Source of the DNA: Bacteroidales bacterium
GTDB lineage: Bacteria; Bacteroidota; Bacteroidia; Bacteroidales; Muribaculaceae
NCBI GenBank assembly: GCA_019416285.1
Contig: DXXM01000001.1
Coordinates: forward strand, 186,001-250,000
Direction: 5' to 3'
Length of the DNA: 64,000 nucleotides
Part shown: positions 8,486 to 18,097 of the stretch, piece after piece
How the letters are laid out: every line of letters starts with the position of its first letter
How positions within the stretch are numbered: the stretch's first letter is position 1
Program-made: the position numbers and the translations under genes
The notes under the pieces: model-generated
What the model saw: only the letters and a program-made list of their open reading frames with translations
What the model was told of the DNA's origin: nothing
The model's database searches: none

Positions 8486-10690
8486 TTATTTTGCGGTGAG
8501 GCGGAGGATGCGGGAGGCGTAGTCGGTGTTTTTGTGGTAGTCGACTTTGTGGGTGAGGGGGATTTCGAGACCGTTTGACATGAGGTAGCGGCCTGTGAAG
8601 GTCTTGCCCTCGAAGCTGAGGGGTTCGTTGTCGATGCGGTTGAGTTCATGGATTGTGTAGCTCTTCTCGGGGTCGAGACCGGCCATGACTATGCGAGGGA
8701 GCTGCTGGTTCATGAATGTCTCGGTTTTCCACCAGTAGAACACGGCGTCGTCCTTTTCGGGTGTGACATACATGAGCGAGGCCACGCCCTTGCCGTCGTA
8801 GGGAGATACGAGTCGGTAGATGTCGCCGAACTGCACGATGGGGCGGATGCTCTTGTAGTCGGCCACAGCCTGCTTCACGATACCCTTTTCCTCGTCCGTC
8901 ATATTTTTGGGCTGCAGTTCGAGGCCGAGGCGTCCGCTCATGGCCACGTCAGCACGGAACTTGACGGGGATGCGGCGGAAAGTCTGATGGTTGGGCGATG
9001 CGGAGATGTGAGAGCCCATTGCGATGGCGGGGAAGAAATAGCTTGTGCCCCACTGCATATAGATGCGCTGGAGCGCGTCGTTGTTGTCGCTCGTCCAGAA
9101 CTCATCGAACCAGGGGAGTACGCCCCAGTTGGCGCGTCCGCCGCCGCTCGCGCAGGCCTGGATGGTCACGTCGGGATGGGCGGCGCGGATGCGGTTGAGC
9201 ACGGTCTCGAAACCTTTGTGGTAATCTATATATAGGTGGCTCTGATTGTCGGCGGTGAGATACTGCGAGCCGTGGTCCATAATCGGCGCGTTGGCGTCCC
9301 ACTTGATATAGTCAATCTGAGGATATTTGCGCATGAGAGTATCGACCACGGTAAATACTATGTCCTGCACCTTGGGATTGGCGAGGTCGAGCACGAGCTG
9401 CGTGCCGCCGCGCCCCTGTGTGGCCGGACGGTTGGCCGCCTTGATGATATATTCGGGATGCTTTTCGTAGAGCTCGCTCACAGTGTTTGTCATCTCGGGC
9501 TCAATCCAGATGCCGAATCGGATGCCGTGGGCTGCCGCGGTGTCGATGAGGGCCTGGATGCCGTGGGGGAGTTTGTCGGTGTCGACCACCCAGTCGCCGA
9601 GCGAGGTGCTGTCGTTGTCGCGGGGATACTTGTCGCCGAACCATCCGTCGTCCATCACGAAGAGCTCGCCGCCCATGTCGGCTATATCCTTCATCATTCC
9701 GGCCATGACGGGTTCGTTGATGTCGAAATAGACCCCTTCCCATGAGTTGAGAAGGATTTTACGCTCTTTGTTGCCGTTGTGCAGGCGGTGGTTGCGTCCC
9801 CAGCGGTGGAAGTTGCGGCTTACGCCCGACAGACCCTCGTCGGAGTAGGTGAGGGCGAGGGGAGGGGTCACGAATGACTCTCCCTTTTTCAGATGATAGG
9901 CTGAGTTTTCTTCGTTGATGCCGGCGAAGAAGTGGTGATAGTCACTGTCGTCCGTGTCAATGAAGAGTTTATAGTTGCCGGAATATTCGAGTGCAGCACC
10001 GATGGTCCGGCCCGTGTTCTCCTGCGGTTTGCCGTCGAGCGAGAGCATTATTTCGGCGTGGGCCGTGTGGGAGTTGCGGACACCGTCCTTGTTCTTTATC
10101 ATTCTGACGCCGTGGTTGAGCGGGGTCTGGGAGAGTTTACCCTCGTTGGCCCATGAGCCGTAGAGCTGCGAGAGCCACACGTCGCCGTAGCGCACGGGGA
10201 GGTAGCCCGACATGAAGCGGTTGAGTGTGACGGTGCCTTTCTCATTGTTTTTCACATCCACCCAGGTCTCGATGATGTCCTCTTCGGGATAGGTGCGGTA
10301 GTTGACATTGAGGTCGAAGGGATAGACCTTGTCGCGCATGGCTATGGTGGTGACAGTGGCGCCGTCGGGAGACTTTGTGGATGTGACGCCTGTCACTTCG
10401 ACGTCGGTGGTCATGTTGCCGTCGGCGTGGGTGACGCTCATGGCGGCCTCACCCTGGGGCTGGATTCCGTAGACCGGATATGCGTTGCGGTTGACGGCGC
10501 CCGCACCGGAGAGGGCCGCGATGTCGGCGGCGCTGAGCCTGTCGCCGTAGTGAAGTATTTTCAGCGCGCCCCCTTTTTCAGCGTCAAGGACGAGCGATGT
10601 GTTGGGGGTGGAGATGTCGATGATTTCGCCCCTCAGTTGCGGAGCCACGGAGAGACCGAGGGCAGCGAAGATAAGAAAACTATGCTTCAT
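8486..10690 (-). CDS. GH36 alpha-galactosidase, exported
   Basis: This 734-residue enzyme is predicted to hydrolyse terminal alpha-1,6-galactosyl residues (melibiose/raffinose type or galactomannan side chains). Motifs in order are FVMDDGWFG, GIWIEPEM, YIKWDAN (D465 nucleophile), CASGGGR and WTSDNND (D535 acid/base). The beta-sandwich N-terminal domain of bacterial GH36 precedes the barrel. I chose the start MKHSFLIF at 10690: it begins a normal signal peptide, and a -7 box at 10729-10736 lies inside the longer frame that starts at 10741. It is transcribed alone, between the dsbD promoter region and a hairpin. Confidence 0.93.
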   Translation of the reverse strand: MKHSFLIFAALGLSVAPQLRGEIIDISTPNTSLVLDAEKGGALKILHYGDRLSAADIAALSGAGAVNRNAYPVYGIQPQGEAAMSVTHADGNMTTDVEVTGVTSTKSPDGATVTTIAMRDKVYPFDLNVNYRTYPEEDIIETWVDVKNNEKGTVTLNRFMSGYLPVRYGDVWLSQLYGSWANEGKLSQTPLNHGVRMIKNKDGVRNSHTAHAEIMLSLDGKPQENTGRTIGAALEYSGNYKLFIDTDDSDYHHFFAGINEENSAYHLKKGESFVTPPLALTYSDEGLSGVSRNFHRWGRNHRLHNGNKERKILLNSWEGVYFDINEPVMAGMMKDIADMGGELFVMDDGWFGDKYPRDNDSTSLGDWVVDTDKLPHGIQALIDTAAAHGIRFGIWIEPEMTNTVSELYEKHPEYIIKAANRPATQGRGGTQLVLDLANPKVQDIVFTVVDTLMRKYPQIDYIKWDANAPIMDHGSQYLTADNQSHLYIDYHKGFETVLNRIRAAHPDVTIQACASGGGRANWGVLPWFDEFWTSDNNDALQRIYMQWGTSYFFPAIAMGSHISASPNHQTFRRIPVKFRADVAMSGRLGLELQPKNMTDEEKGIVKQAVADYKSIRPIVQFGDIYRLVSPYDGKGVASLMYVTPEKDDAVFYWWKTETFMNQQLPRIVMAGLDPEKSYTIHELNRIDNEPLSFEGKTFTGRYLMSNGLEIPLTHKVDYHKNTDYASRILRLTAK

Positions 10691-10728
10691 GGAAATATGA
10701 TGAATAGGGTTTATATGTCTTTCACTGA

Positions 10729-10736
10729 CAAAGATA
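10729..10736 (-). promoter_or_regulatory. -7 box of the GH36 promoter
   Basis: The minus strand reads TATCTTTG, an exact consensus match, with a TTG about 21 nt further upstream. The expected transcription start near 10722 supports the start codon at 10690 rather than 10741. Confidence 0.65.
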
Positions 10737-10872
10737 AGCATTAAACAGGAATATCGGCAATTCCAGTGGCCTCTGTGTCAACAATCTGGTAAAATAGTAC
10801 CTTAATTGTTGCTGAAACGTGTGCATTTTACGTTTCTGTAAACAAATACGGTATAAATTAAGGAATTATTTG

Positions 10873-10880
10873 TAAATTTG
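10873..10880 (+). promoter_or_regulatory. -7 box of the dsbD promoter
   Basis: TAAATTTG matches TAnnTTTG, about 60 nt ahead of the dsbD start codon. Confidence 0.6.
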
Positions 10881-10939
10881 CAACGCTAAATCAAACAGCT
10901 TCTTAATACCACATCAACACAAATTGCATCTTTAACCTT

Positions 10940-13018
10940 ATGAGAAGATTAGCCTTAACCCTGTCTCTCTTTGTCGCGTTCATGTGCAGTGTCGCCATGG
11001 CGCAGATCATGACACCTGTCAAGTGGTCAGCCAAGGTCGATATGACCGGCGATGACGAAGGCCAGGTTGTACTCACCGCCTCTATCAGCAGCGGTTGGCA
11101 CATGTATTCGCTTGACTGCGACCCTGACGCCGGTCCTCAGGTGCTCGAAATCACTTACCCCAAACTCGACGGTGTAGAGCTTCAGGGCAAGCCCACTCCC
11201 AACAAGCCGTCGCACAAACAGTATGACGAGATGTTCGGCGCCGACCTCGCATGGTGGACTCAGGGAGTGACAATCACTCAGAAATTCAAGGCTACAAAGC
11301 CTGCGTTCAATATTGATGTGATGGTGGTGTGCTCGGCCTGCAACGATGAAAACTGCATCCCGCCGTCGCGCTCGACCTTCAACCTTTCAGGCACCGCCAA
11401 GCCCAAGGCTGCAGCTCCTGCGAAGGATGACGCCAAGGACGCTGCGAAAGCCGCCGACAAGCCCTCGGAAATCCAGGATGTCGTGGCCGGAGTAGCTGAA
11501 GTCATGGAGGCAGATTCCGCCGCAGTAGCCGACAGCCTTGCAGCCGACAGTCTCGCCGCAGCTCCCTTGGCTCCGGAATCGGGTGCCGACCTCTGGGCTC
11601 CCGTGTCGTTCAAGGATGCTGAGGAGGCCGAGGACTTCTCGACCACTTCGCTCTGGTATATCTTCTTCACCTGCTTCCTCGGCGGTCTCGTGGCGCTGTT
11701 CACTCCCTGCGTGTGGCCGATGATTCCCATGACGGTGAGCTTCTTCCTCAAGAAAGGCAAGGACCGCGCGAAGAGCATTGCCGACGCCTGCACCTACGGC
11801 CTCTCGATTATCGTGATTTACGTGGCTCTCGGCCTGCTCATTACCGGTATTTTCGGCGCGAGCTCTCTCAACGCACTCTCGACCTCGGCCGTCTGCAACA
11901 TAATCTTCTTCCTTCTCCTCGTAGTGTTTGCCGTGAGCTTCTTCGGCGCGTTTGAAATCAAGCTCCCCGCCTCGTGGTCAAACAAGATGGACGCCACCGC
12001 CGAAAAGACCACCGGTCTGCTCTCCATCTTCTTCATGGCCTTCACGCTGACACTCGTGTCGTTTTCCTGCACCGGCCCCATCATCGGCACACTGCTTGTA
12101 GAGGCCGCATCGCAGGGCGACCTCTGGGGCCCCGCCATCGGTATGCTCGGCTTCTCGACAGCTCTCGCGCTCCCCTTCATGCTTTTCGCCATGTTCCCCA
12201 CCATGCTTCAGGCTGCTCCCAGCTCGGGCGGATGGATGAACACTCTCAAGGTAGTGCTCGGTTTCGTCGAGCTCGCTCTCTCGCTCAAGTTCCTCTCCGT
12301 GGCTGACCTTGCCTACGGCTGGCACATCCTCGACCGCGAGGCCTTCCTTGCTCTCTGGATTGTGATGTTCGCTCTGCTCGGTCTCTATCTGCTCGGACAG
12401 TTCAACTTCGCGCACTACGGCAAGGCTGACCGCTCGGTCGGAGTGTTCCGCTTCTTCCTCGCCCTCTGCTCGTTCTCGTTCACTGTATATCTTATCCCCG
12501 GACTCTGGGGCGCGCCCCTCAAGGGTGTGAGTGCCTTCGTTCCCCCGCTGTTCACCCAGGATTTCAACCTCTACGGCAACGGCTTCAAGGAGTATGACGA
12601 CTTCGAGGAGGGCATGAAGGTTGCAAGCGAGGCCGGAAAGCCTGTCCTTGTCGACTTCTCGGGCTTCGGCTGCGTCAACTGCCGCAAGATGGAGGGCGCC
12701 GTGCTTGACGAGGCCAATGTCAAGGCCATGATTGAGGACAATTTCACCGTAATCAAACTCATGGTCGACGAGAAGAAAGCCCTTCCCGAGCCCATCACCG
12801 TGAAGGAATACGGCAAGGATATGACTCTCTACACCTACGGCGACCGCTGGAGCTATCTGCAGCGCTACAAATTCAACGCCAACGCGCAGCCCTACTATGT
12901 AATTCTCAATGACAAGGGCGAACTCCTCTCCGGTCCCTATACCTACGACGAGAACATATCGCGCTTCTCCGCCTTCCTCGAAAAAGGTATCAAGGAATAC
13001 AAAAACGGAAAGAAATAA
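10940..13018 (+). CDS. dsbD: Thiol:disulfide interchange protein DsbD
   Basis: DsbD carries electrons from cytoplasmic thioredoxin across the inner membrane to periplasmic reductases. All three parts are present in the 692 residues. A signal peptide and N-terminal immunoglobulin-like domain carries cysteines C134 and C139 in CNDENCIPPS (plus C131). An Ala/Asp-rich linker spans about residues 150-215. The membrane core holds the redox pair C257 (TPCVWP) and C377 (SFSCTGP). The C-terminal thioredoxin domain has the pair C578/C581 in GCVNC. A -7 box precedes it and a hairpin follows. In this setting it may help the thioredoxin-like lipoproteins of the cell, such as the one at 19849. Confidence 0.95.
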   Translation: MRRLALTLSLFVAFMCSVAMAQIMTPVKWSAKVDMTGDDEGQVVLTASISSGWHMYSLDCDPDAGPQVLEITYPKLDGVELQGKPTPNKPSHKQYDEMFGADLAWWTQGVTITQKFKATKPAFNIDVMVVCSACNDENCIPPSRSTFNLSGTAKPKAAAPAKDDAKDAAKAADKPSEIQDVVAGVAEVMEADSAAVADSLAADSLAAAPLAPESGADLWAPVSFKDAEEAEDFSTTSLWYIFFTCFLGGLVALFTPCVWPMIPMTVSFFLKKGKDRAKSIADACTYGLSIIVIYVALGLLITGIFGASSLNALSTSAVCNIIFFLLLVVFAVSFFGAFEIKLPASWSNKMDATAEKTTGLLSIFFMAFTLTLVSFSCTGPIIGTLLVEAASQGDLWGPAIGMLGFSTALALPFMLFAMFPTMLQAAPSSGGWMNTLKVVLGFVELALSLKFLSVADLAYGWHILDREAFLALWIVMFALLGLYLLGQFNFAHYGKADRSVGVFRFFLALCSFSFTVYLIPGLWGAPLKGVSAFVPPLFTQDFNLYGNGFKEYDDFEEGMKVASEAGKPVLVDFSGFGCVNCRKMEGAVLDEANVKAMIEDNFTVIKLMVDEKKALPEPITVKEYGKDMTLYTYGDRWSYLQRYKFNANAQPYYVILNDKGELLSGPYTYDENISRFSAFLEKGIKEYKNGKK

Positions 13019-13065
13019 TCCATACCTCTTTCCGGCGATACTCTTATATTGACCCTAATTGACAG

Positions 13066-13104
13066 TTGGGGAACGCTGCGGCAGGTCGTTGCGGCGTTCC
13101 CCAA
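13066..13104 (+). terminator. Hairpin after dsbD
   Basis: Arms ttggggaacgc (13066-13076) and gcgttccccaa (13094-13104) form a perfect 11-bp stem with a 17-nt loop. It lies 48 nt after the dsbD stop and has only a weak A/T-rich tail. Confidence 0.6.
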
Positions 13105-13181
13105 CAATTATAATTTCCGGTGTGTTGATTCTGTAGGCGCCCTTCCATCTCCAGGCAACGTCGAAAAATTCTGTTTCAGAT

Positions 13182-13739
13182 ATGTCAAAAAGCACTCTTC
13201 GCAAGGCTCTCAGCGGATTCGAGGCGCCGGAGCTACGCTCGCTCATCCTCGATTTATATGCCAAAAGCAAGGACGCCAAGGAAATCCTCGACTTCTTTGC
13301 CGAGCCCGACATAGCCCGCAAGACGGAGGAATATAAGGCGATTCTTTCGAAGGAGACGCACCGCTACACGCGCCGTGCTTTCCGCCCGCGGCTTCCGAAA
13401 CTGCGTGCGGCCATAAAGCGCTTCCGGCTGCTCGAACCTGGCGACGATGCTGTGGCGGAGCTGATGGTACACACGTCGCTCTCGCTCGTGGCTCTCGGTG
13501 AGGAGACTCTGTTGCAGGATTTGCTGTATCTCAACATCGAGAAGTTCCTCGGCGAAACCGTCGATTTCCTCGCCGACCACGGATTGCTTGAGGAATACAT
13601 GCCTCGCCTGCGCCGTGCCTCCGGCAAGCTCCGACGCCTGCGCCACGGCCTGCTCCGCAACCCGCTCACCCCGGTGCTCGAGCGTGTCCTCTCCCGTGCT
13701 GAAACCGCTGCGGACGCGTCCGGCGAATCAACTGTATAA
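13182..13739 (+). CDS. DUF6155 family protein
   Basis: The 185-residue product is soluble, charged and mostly helical, with no signal peptide. The opening MSKSTLRKALSGFEAPEL followed by LILDLYAKSKDAKEILDFF matches the DUF6155 family, known in Bacteroidota as small proteins without assigned function. The Arg-rich stretch near residues 60-80 and 145-165 (RRLRHGLLRNP) could bind nucleic acid, but this is only a guess. It is followed after 19 nt by the DUF695 gene and is probably co-transcribed with it. Confidence 0.75.
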   Translation: MSKSTLRKALSGFEAPELRSLILDLYAKSKDAKEILDFFAEPDIARKTEEYKAILSKETHRYTRRAFRPRLPKLRAAIKRFRLLEPGDDAVAELMVHTSLSLVALGEETLLQDLLYLNIEKFLGETVDFLADHGLLEEYMPRLRRASGKLRRLRHGLLRNPLTPVLERVLSRAETAADASGESTV

Positions 13740-13758
13740 TCATCAAAACCTGAATATA

Positions 13759-14190
13759 ATGGAAACCTCAACCTGGTGGACCGCTCCAACCGAAAGCGAA
13801 AACGGCCGTCTGATTCTCGTCACAGGCCGTAAAGATGTAGAAAAATTCCGTTCAAATCCGCGTTTCAGCATACGCGTCGAAGTTACATGGCAATATCATG
13901 GCGACGCTACCGGCATGCCTGACACCGAGACCTCCACACTCATGGAGCATGTGCAGGACGCCTTGCAGTCGGCTTTCAGCAAAGACCCCGTGGCAGTGCT
14001 CACCGGCATCTTTACCGGCGACAATCAGCGCGACTGGATTTTCTACACTCTCTCCACCCACATCTTCGGCCGCAAGCTCAATGAAGCTCTCGCCGATTTC
14101 CCCCTCCTCCCCATCAGCATCTACACCGAAAACGATCCCGGCTGGGAAGAATACGATGAAATGTCGCAGGCCGAAATCCGCCTCGACTAA
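13759..14190 (+). CDS. DUF695 domain protein
   Basis: The 143-residue product starts METSTWWTAP at 13759; the frame is open further upstream, but that part overlaps the DUF6155 gene and is not coding. Motifs such as RFSIRVEVTWQYH, TGIFTGDNQRDWIFYT and a late acidic DPGWEEYDE match DUF695, a small domain found alone or next to regulator-of-RNase-like domains. No catalytic residues are known. Its role is unknown. Confidence 0.75.
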   Translation: METSTWWTAPTESENGRLILVTGRKDVEKFRSNPRFSIRVEVTWQYHGDATGMPDTETSTLMEHVQDALQSAFSKDPVAVLTGIFTGDNQRDWIFYTLSTHIFGRKLNEALADFPLLPISIYTENDPGWEEYDEMSQAEIRLD

Positions 14191-14618
14191 ACCACCCTCC
14201 TTACATTTATTTTTAATATTATTTAACTCGGACTTGCTGCGTGATTGTGAACTTTTCACTACTTTTGTGAAAATTAACATAGTCACGCAGAGTCGTGTAG
14301 ACTCCACCGTCGGCTTAATTATATATGACACCGCATATATCAGCGGATTTTTCAGCAGCATAAAAACGTCTGGTTTTAATATATAAAGTGCAATAAATAC
14401 AAATTTTTAATAAATTATATTGGAGTATTAGGCAGACCGCTCTATTTAATTGTGTGTAATAGCATGAATTTTTGTAAAAACTTTGTTGACGGGAGGGTTG
14501 TTTCTTATTTATTACACCACGATTCCGGGCTGCATCCCGACCCATCTTAAAAAAGTTGTGTGGCAATCAGGATTCATGGTTGTGATAATCACATACACGT
14601 TTCAAACTCTCATCATCA
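14191..14618. other. 428-bp non-coding stretch before the ClC gene
   Basis: This A/T-rich gap has no convincing gene. It contains a TACTTTTG -7 box (14260-14267, + strand) enclosed in an imperfect stem-loop whose outer arms are ctgcgtga (14237-14244) and tcacgcag (14283-14290). If this promoter serves the ClC gene, the mRNA leader would be about 340 nt, long enough for a structured regulatory element or small RNA. I could not identify any known RNA family in it. Confidence 0.45.
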
Positions 14619-16022
14619 ATGTCAGGGCAGTCTGTACAACATAAATCCAGCGGGCATGGACGTTTCAGTCGGTTCATGGCCTGGCGGGAGCGCAATCTTT
14701 CGGAGAAGGCGTTTGTCTTTCTGCTTGCAAGTGTTGTGGGGCTGCTTGCGGGGACCGGGGCTTTTGTGCTGAAACGTCTGGTGGCCGTAGTGTCGCATTT
14801 CCTGACATCGCATCTCCATTCCGACTCGGCAAACTGGGGTCTGCTGGTGATTCCGCTCGCTGGAATTGTCCTGACGGGGATTTTCTGCCGCTACATCATG
14901 CGCGCCCGCCTCGCCAACGGGGTCCGGCAACTGATGAAGAATCTCACCGACAAAATCTATACTCTCAAAGGTTATCTGACTTTTGCCCCGATACTGGCGA
15001 GCACGCTGACACTCGGTTTCGGCGGTTCGGCCGGTTCGGAGGGGCCTATCGCCTATACCGGAGCCGCTATCGGGAGCAATGTGGCGAGGATTTTTCGTCT
15101 ACCGCCCCGGCTGATGATGATAATGGTGGGATGCGGTGCAGGGGCGGGCATAGCCGGCATCTTCAAGTCGCCGCTCGGCGGCGCGCTGTTCACTCTTGAG
15201 GTACTGCGTATGCCCATGGACACGCTTTCTGTCATGGTGCTTATGGTGACAGTGGTCATAGCCTCGATGACGGCATATACCCTTTCGGGTTGCACGCTTG
15301 ACATTCCGCTGGATCAGAGTCTGGCCTTCGAGCCCCGACTGCTGCCATACGTCGTTGCACTCGGACTGTTCTGCGGCGTCTATTCGCTCTACTACAGCTA
15401 TGTGATGAAAAAAATCGGCATCCTGCTGGGAGTTATCGGCAACCCGTGGCTGAGGAATCTTGTGGGCGGCTCGATGCTCGCGGTATTGGTATTCGTGTTT
15501 CCCTCGCTCTATGGAGAGGGCTACGGGGTGGTCGGCAAGGTCATCAACGGAAACTTCTCCGGTCTGGTAAACGACAGCTTCTTTGCCGCTGACGGCGGAG
15601 GAAGCACACTGCTGATTCTCGTGGCTTTCGGAGCATTGATGATGAAATGTTTTGCGACTTCCGCCACCAACAACGGGGGCGGTGTGAGCGGCGACTTCGC
15701 CCCGACGCTCTTTGCCGGATGCCTGGCCGGTTTCTTTTTCGCCTCCCTGCTCAACGCACTTTTCGGTCTCGGACTGCCGGTGGCACATTTCGCTTTCTAC
15801 GGTATGGCGGGAGTGATGGCCGGAGCTATCCGCGCGCCTCTCATGGCCATGTTCCTAACCTGTGAGATGGGTGCGGCCTACAGCTACTTCCTGCCGCTGA
15901 TGCTGACGGCAGCCGTGTCATTCGGAATTGTCCGGCTTTTTACAGCCGACAGCTATTTCTCCCATCACGCCGACCGCAACAACGGCCTGCTCTCGCATGT
16001 CATCAACGGTCAGAAGGGTTAA
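14619..16022 (+). CDS. ClC-type chloride channel/transporter
   Basis: The 467-residue integral membrane protein belongs to the voltage-gated chloride channel (ClC) family. The anion-filter motif GSAGSEGP (GxEGP) is present near residue 135, followed by GAAIGSNVAR and GAGAGIAGIFKSPLGGALF, and later by the GGGVSGDFAPTLFAG motif. There are about ten to twelve hydrophobic segments and no C-terminal CBS domains. Whether it is a channel or a Cl-/H+ exchanger cannot be told from what I inspected. Physiological roles in related bacteria are acid resistance and ion balance. The start MSGQSVQH is the first good ATG. Confidence 0.93.
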   Translation: MSGQSVQHKSSGHGRFSRFMAWRERNLSEKAFVFLLASVVGLLAGTGAFVLKRLVAVVSHFLTSHLHSDSANWGLLVIPLAGIVLTGIFCRYIMRARLANGVRQLMKNLTDKIYTLKGYLTFAPILASTLTLGFGGSAGSEGPIAYTGAAIGSNVARIFRLPPRLMMIMVGCGAGAGIAGIFKSPLGGALFTLEVLRMPMDTLSVMVLMVTVVIASMTAYTLSGCTLDIPLDQSLAFEPRLLPYVVALGLFCGVYSLYYSYVMKKIGILLGVIGNPWLRNLVGGSMLAVLVFVFPSLYGEGYGVVGKVINGNFSGLVNDSFFAADGGGSTLLILVAFGALMMKCFATSATNNGGGVSGDFAPTLFAGCLAGFFFASLLNALFGLGLPVAHFAFYGMAGVMAGAIRAPLMAMFLTCEMGAAYSYFLPLMLTAAVSFGIVRLFTADSYFSHHADRNNGLLSHVINGQKG

Positions 16023-16070
16023 TTTATGCAAAAAATATGGCCTACGGTCGGATAACAGACCGATTCTGCG

Positions 16071-16078
16071 TAATTTTG
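16071..16078 (+). promoter_or_regulatory. -7 box of the lgt promoter
   Basis: TAATTTTG, an exact match to TAnnTTTG, 29 nt upstream of the lgt start codon. A small inverted repeat (cggtc / gaccg) lies just before it, near 16046-16062. Confidence 0.6.
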
Positions 16079-16106
16079 CGGGAAATTAGTCACTCCATAA
16101 ATCACA

Positions 16107-16973
16107 ATGTTAGATTTTATTGTCTGGAACGCCGACCCGGTGCTTTTCCATATTGGTAACTATGCTCTTCGCTGGTACAGCCTCGCTTTCATGGTGGGAT
16201 TTCTTATCGGCTATGAGATTGAAGCCCGCATCTACCGCCACGAAGGGGCGCCCGAGCGATGGTTGAGCCTACTGCTCATCTGGACCATCGCCGGCACTAT
16301 CATCGGAGCCCGCCTCGGGCACGTGTTTTTTTACCAGTGGGACCTCTACAAGCAGGACCCCATCAGCATCCTCTACGTGTGGGAGGGTGGTCTCGCCAGT
16401 CACGGCGGCACGATAGGTATCATTCTCTGTGTCATCCTGTATTCGATTTTCACTACCAAGCGGAGTCCGCTGTGGACTTTCGACCGCCTCGTCATACCCA
16501 TCGCGCTTGTGGGCGGACTGATACGCCTCGGCAATCTGATGAATTCCGAGATTTTCGGACATGCCACAGACCTCCCCTGGGGATTCATGTTCGTGCGCTC
16601 GATGGAATGGCGCACTCTCTACTACGGTCAGGCCTGTCACCCGACGCAGATCTATGAGGCGCTTTGCTATTTCGCACTCTTCGGGCTGCTGATGTGGATG
16701 TATTGGAAAAAGAACGCCGAAGAGCGTCCGGGCCTGATATTCGGAGTGTTTTTCATCGGCATCTTCCTCCCGCGTTTCCTCATCGAGTTCATCAAGAACC
16801 CGCAGGTTGAGTTCGAGCAGACCATGACTCTCAACATGGGCCAGTGGCTCAGCATCCCCTTCATACTTCTCGGTGTGGGACTGGTCATATATGCCATGAT
16901 GCGTCCGCGTCAGCATCTCACCTTCCCCAACCGCTTTGCCGATGAGCCCGCGCCGTCAAAAAAACGCGGTTAA
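16107..16973 (+). CDS. lgt: Prolipoprotein diacylglyceryl transferase
   Basis: Lgt transfers a diacylglyceryl group from phosphatidylglycerol to the lipobox cysteine of prolipoproteins in the inner membrane. The 288-residue protein has about seven membrane segments and the family signature GGLIRLGNLMNSEIFG, plus GGLASHGG, GARLGHVFFY and HPTQIYEAL. All predicted lipoproteins in the window, including both SusD proteins, would depend on it. It has its own -7 box, and pheS follows after 61 nt with another -7 box, so the two are separate units. Confidence 0.96.
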   Translation: MLDFIVWNADPVLFHIGNYALRWYSLAFMVGFLIGYEIEARIYRHEGAPERWLSLLLIWTIAGTIIGARLGHVFFYQWDLYKQDPISILYVWEGGLASHGGTIGIILCVILYSIFTTKRSPLWTFDRLVIPIALVGGLIRLGNLMNSEIFGHATDLPWGFMFVRSMEWRTLYYGQACHPTQIYEALCYFALFGLLMWMYWKKNAEERPGLIFGVFFIGIFLPRFLIEFIKNPQVEFEQTMTLNMGQWLSIPFILLGVGLVIYAMMRPRQHLTFPNRFADEPAPSKKRG

Positions 16974-16999
16974 GAGGGGTGGAAATGGATAAAAATCAC

Positions 17000-17007
17000 T
17001 AATTTTG
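17000..17007 (+). promoter_or_regulatory. -7 box of the pheS promoter
   Basis: TAATTTTG, exact consensus, 28 nt ahead of the pheS start codon. Confidence 0.6.
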
Positions 17008-17034
17008 CATTTCAAAACAGAAAATTAATCAGAG

Positions 17035-18054
17035 ATGATAGACAAGATAAATCAGCTCAAGGCCGAAATCAAGGGCCTCGAAGCCAAGACACTTCAGGAT
17101 GTGGAGGCTTTCCGCATCAAATATCTGAGCAAGAAGGGCTCAGTTTCGGAACTCATGGCCGATTTCCGTAATGTTCCCGCCGAGCAGAAACGCGAGCTCG
17201 GACAGAAGCTCAACGAGCTCAAGACCATGGCGACCGAAAAGCTCAATGCTCTCCGTGAAAATCTTGAACAGGCCGACAACGGCGCCTGTGACCTCGATCT
17301 CAGCCGCACGGCCGCTCCGATGCCCCTCGGCACCCGCCATCCGCTCTCGCTCGTGAGAAATGAGATTGTCTCCATCTTCTCGCGCCTCGGTTTCACCATA
17401 GCCGAAGGTCCTGAAATCGAGGATGACTGGCATGTGTTCTCCTCGCTCAACTTCGCCGAGGACCATCCTGCACGCGACATGCAGGACACCTTCTTCATCC
17501 AGCGCAATCCCGATGTGCTGCTCCGCACACACACCTCTTCCGTACAGAGCCGTGTGATGGAAAAGACCCAGCCGCCTATCCGCATCATCTGCCCGGGCCG
17601 CGTTTACCGCAACGAGGCTATCTCGGCCCGCGCTCACTGCTTCTTCCATCAGGTAGAGGCGCTTTATGTCGACAAGAACGTATCGTTTGCCGATCTCCGT
17701 CAGACCCTTCTTTACTTCGCTCAGGAAATGTTCGGCCCGGAGACCAAAATCCGTCTGCGTCCGAGCTACTTCCCTTTCACCGAGCCTTCGGCAGAGATGG
17801 ATATCTCCTGCAACCTCTGCGGCGGCAAGGGGTGCTCGTTCTGCAAGCACACAGGCTGGGTCGAAATCCTCGGCTGCGGCATGGTCGACCCGAATGTGCT
17901 TGAAGCCTGCGGCATCGACTCCAAGGTCTACAGCGGTTTCGCACTCGGTATGGGTGTGGAGCGCATAACCAACCTGAAATATCAGGTCAAGGACCTCCGC
18001 ATGTTCTCCGAGAACGACGTCCGCTTCCTTGAGCAGTTCGAAGCCGCCCACTGA
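17035..18054 (+). CDS. pheS: Phenylalanyl-tRNA synthetase alpha subunit
   Basis: PheS is the catalytic subunit of the alpha2-beta2 enzyme that charges tRNA-Phe. The 339 residues show the N-terminal coiled coil (residues 1-85), the class II motif 2 region (CPGRVYRNEAISARAHCFFHQ), FTEPSAEMD and motif 3 (GFALGMGVERI). A CNLCGGKGCSFC metal-binding-like insertion, known from many bacterial PheS sequences, lies near residue 260. The beta subunit gene pheT is not next to it, which is common in this phylum. The stop overlaps the upstream end of the longest nth frame. Confidence 0.96.
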   Translation: MIDKINQLKAEIKGLEAKTLQDVEAFRIKYLSKKGSVSELMADFRNVPAEQKRELGQKLNELKTMATEKLNALRENLEQADNGACDLDLSRTAAPMPLGTRHPLSLVRNEIVSIFSRLGFTIAEGPEIEDDWHVFSSLNFAEDHPARDMQDTFFIQRNPDVLLRTHTSSVQSRVMEKTQPPIRIICPGRVYRNEAISARAHCFFHQVEALYVDKNVSFADLRQTLLYFAQEMFGPETKIRLRPSYFPFTEPSAEMDISCNLCGGKGCSFCKHTGWVEILGCGMVDPNVLEACGIDSKVYSGFALGMGVERITNLKYQVKDLRMFSENDVRFLEQFEAAH

Positions 18055-18097
18055 TAACCGGCGGAAATCTCTTATCCCCGAAAAATATCTCCCTACC

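Noticed and set aside
10691..10741. N-terminal extension of the GH36 protein
   Set aside because: It contains the -7 box of the gene, and the signal peptide starts at the later ATG.
17140..18051. A 303-codon open frame opposite pheS
   Set aside because: Antisense shadow; pheS has all family motifs.
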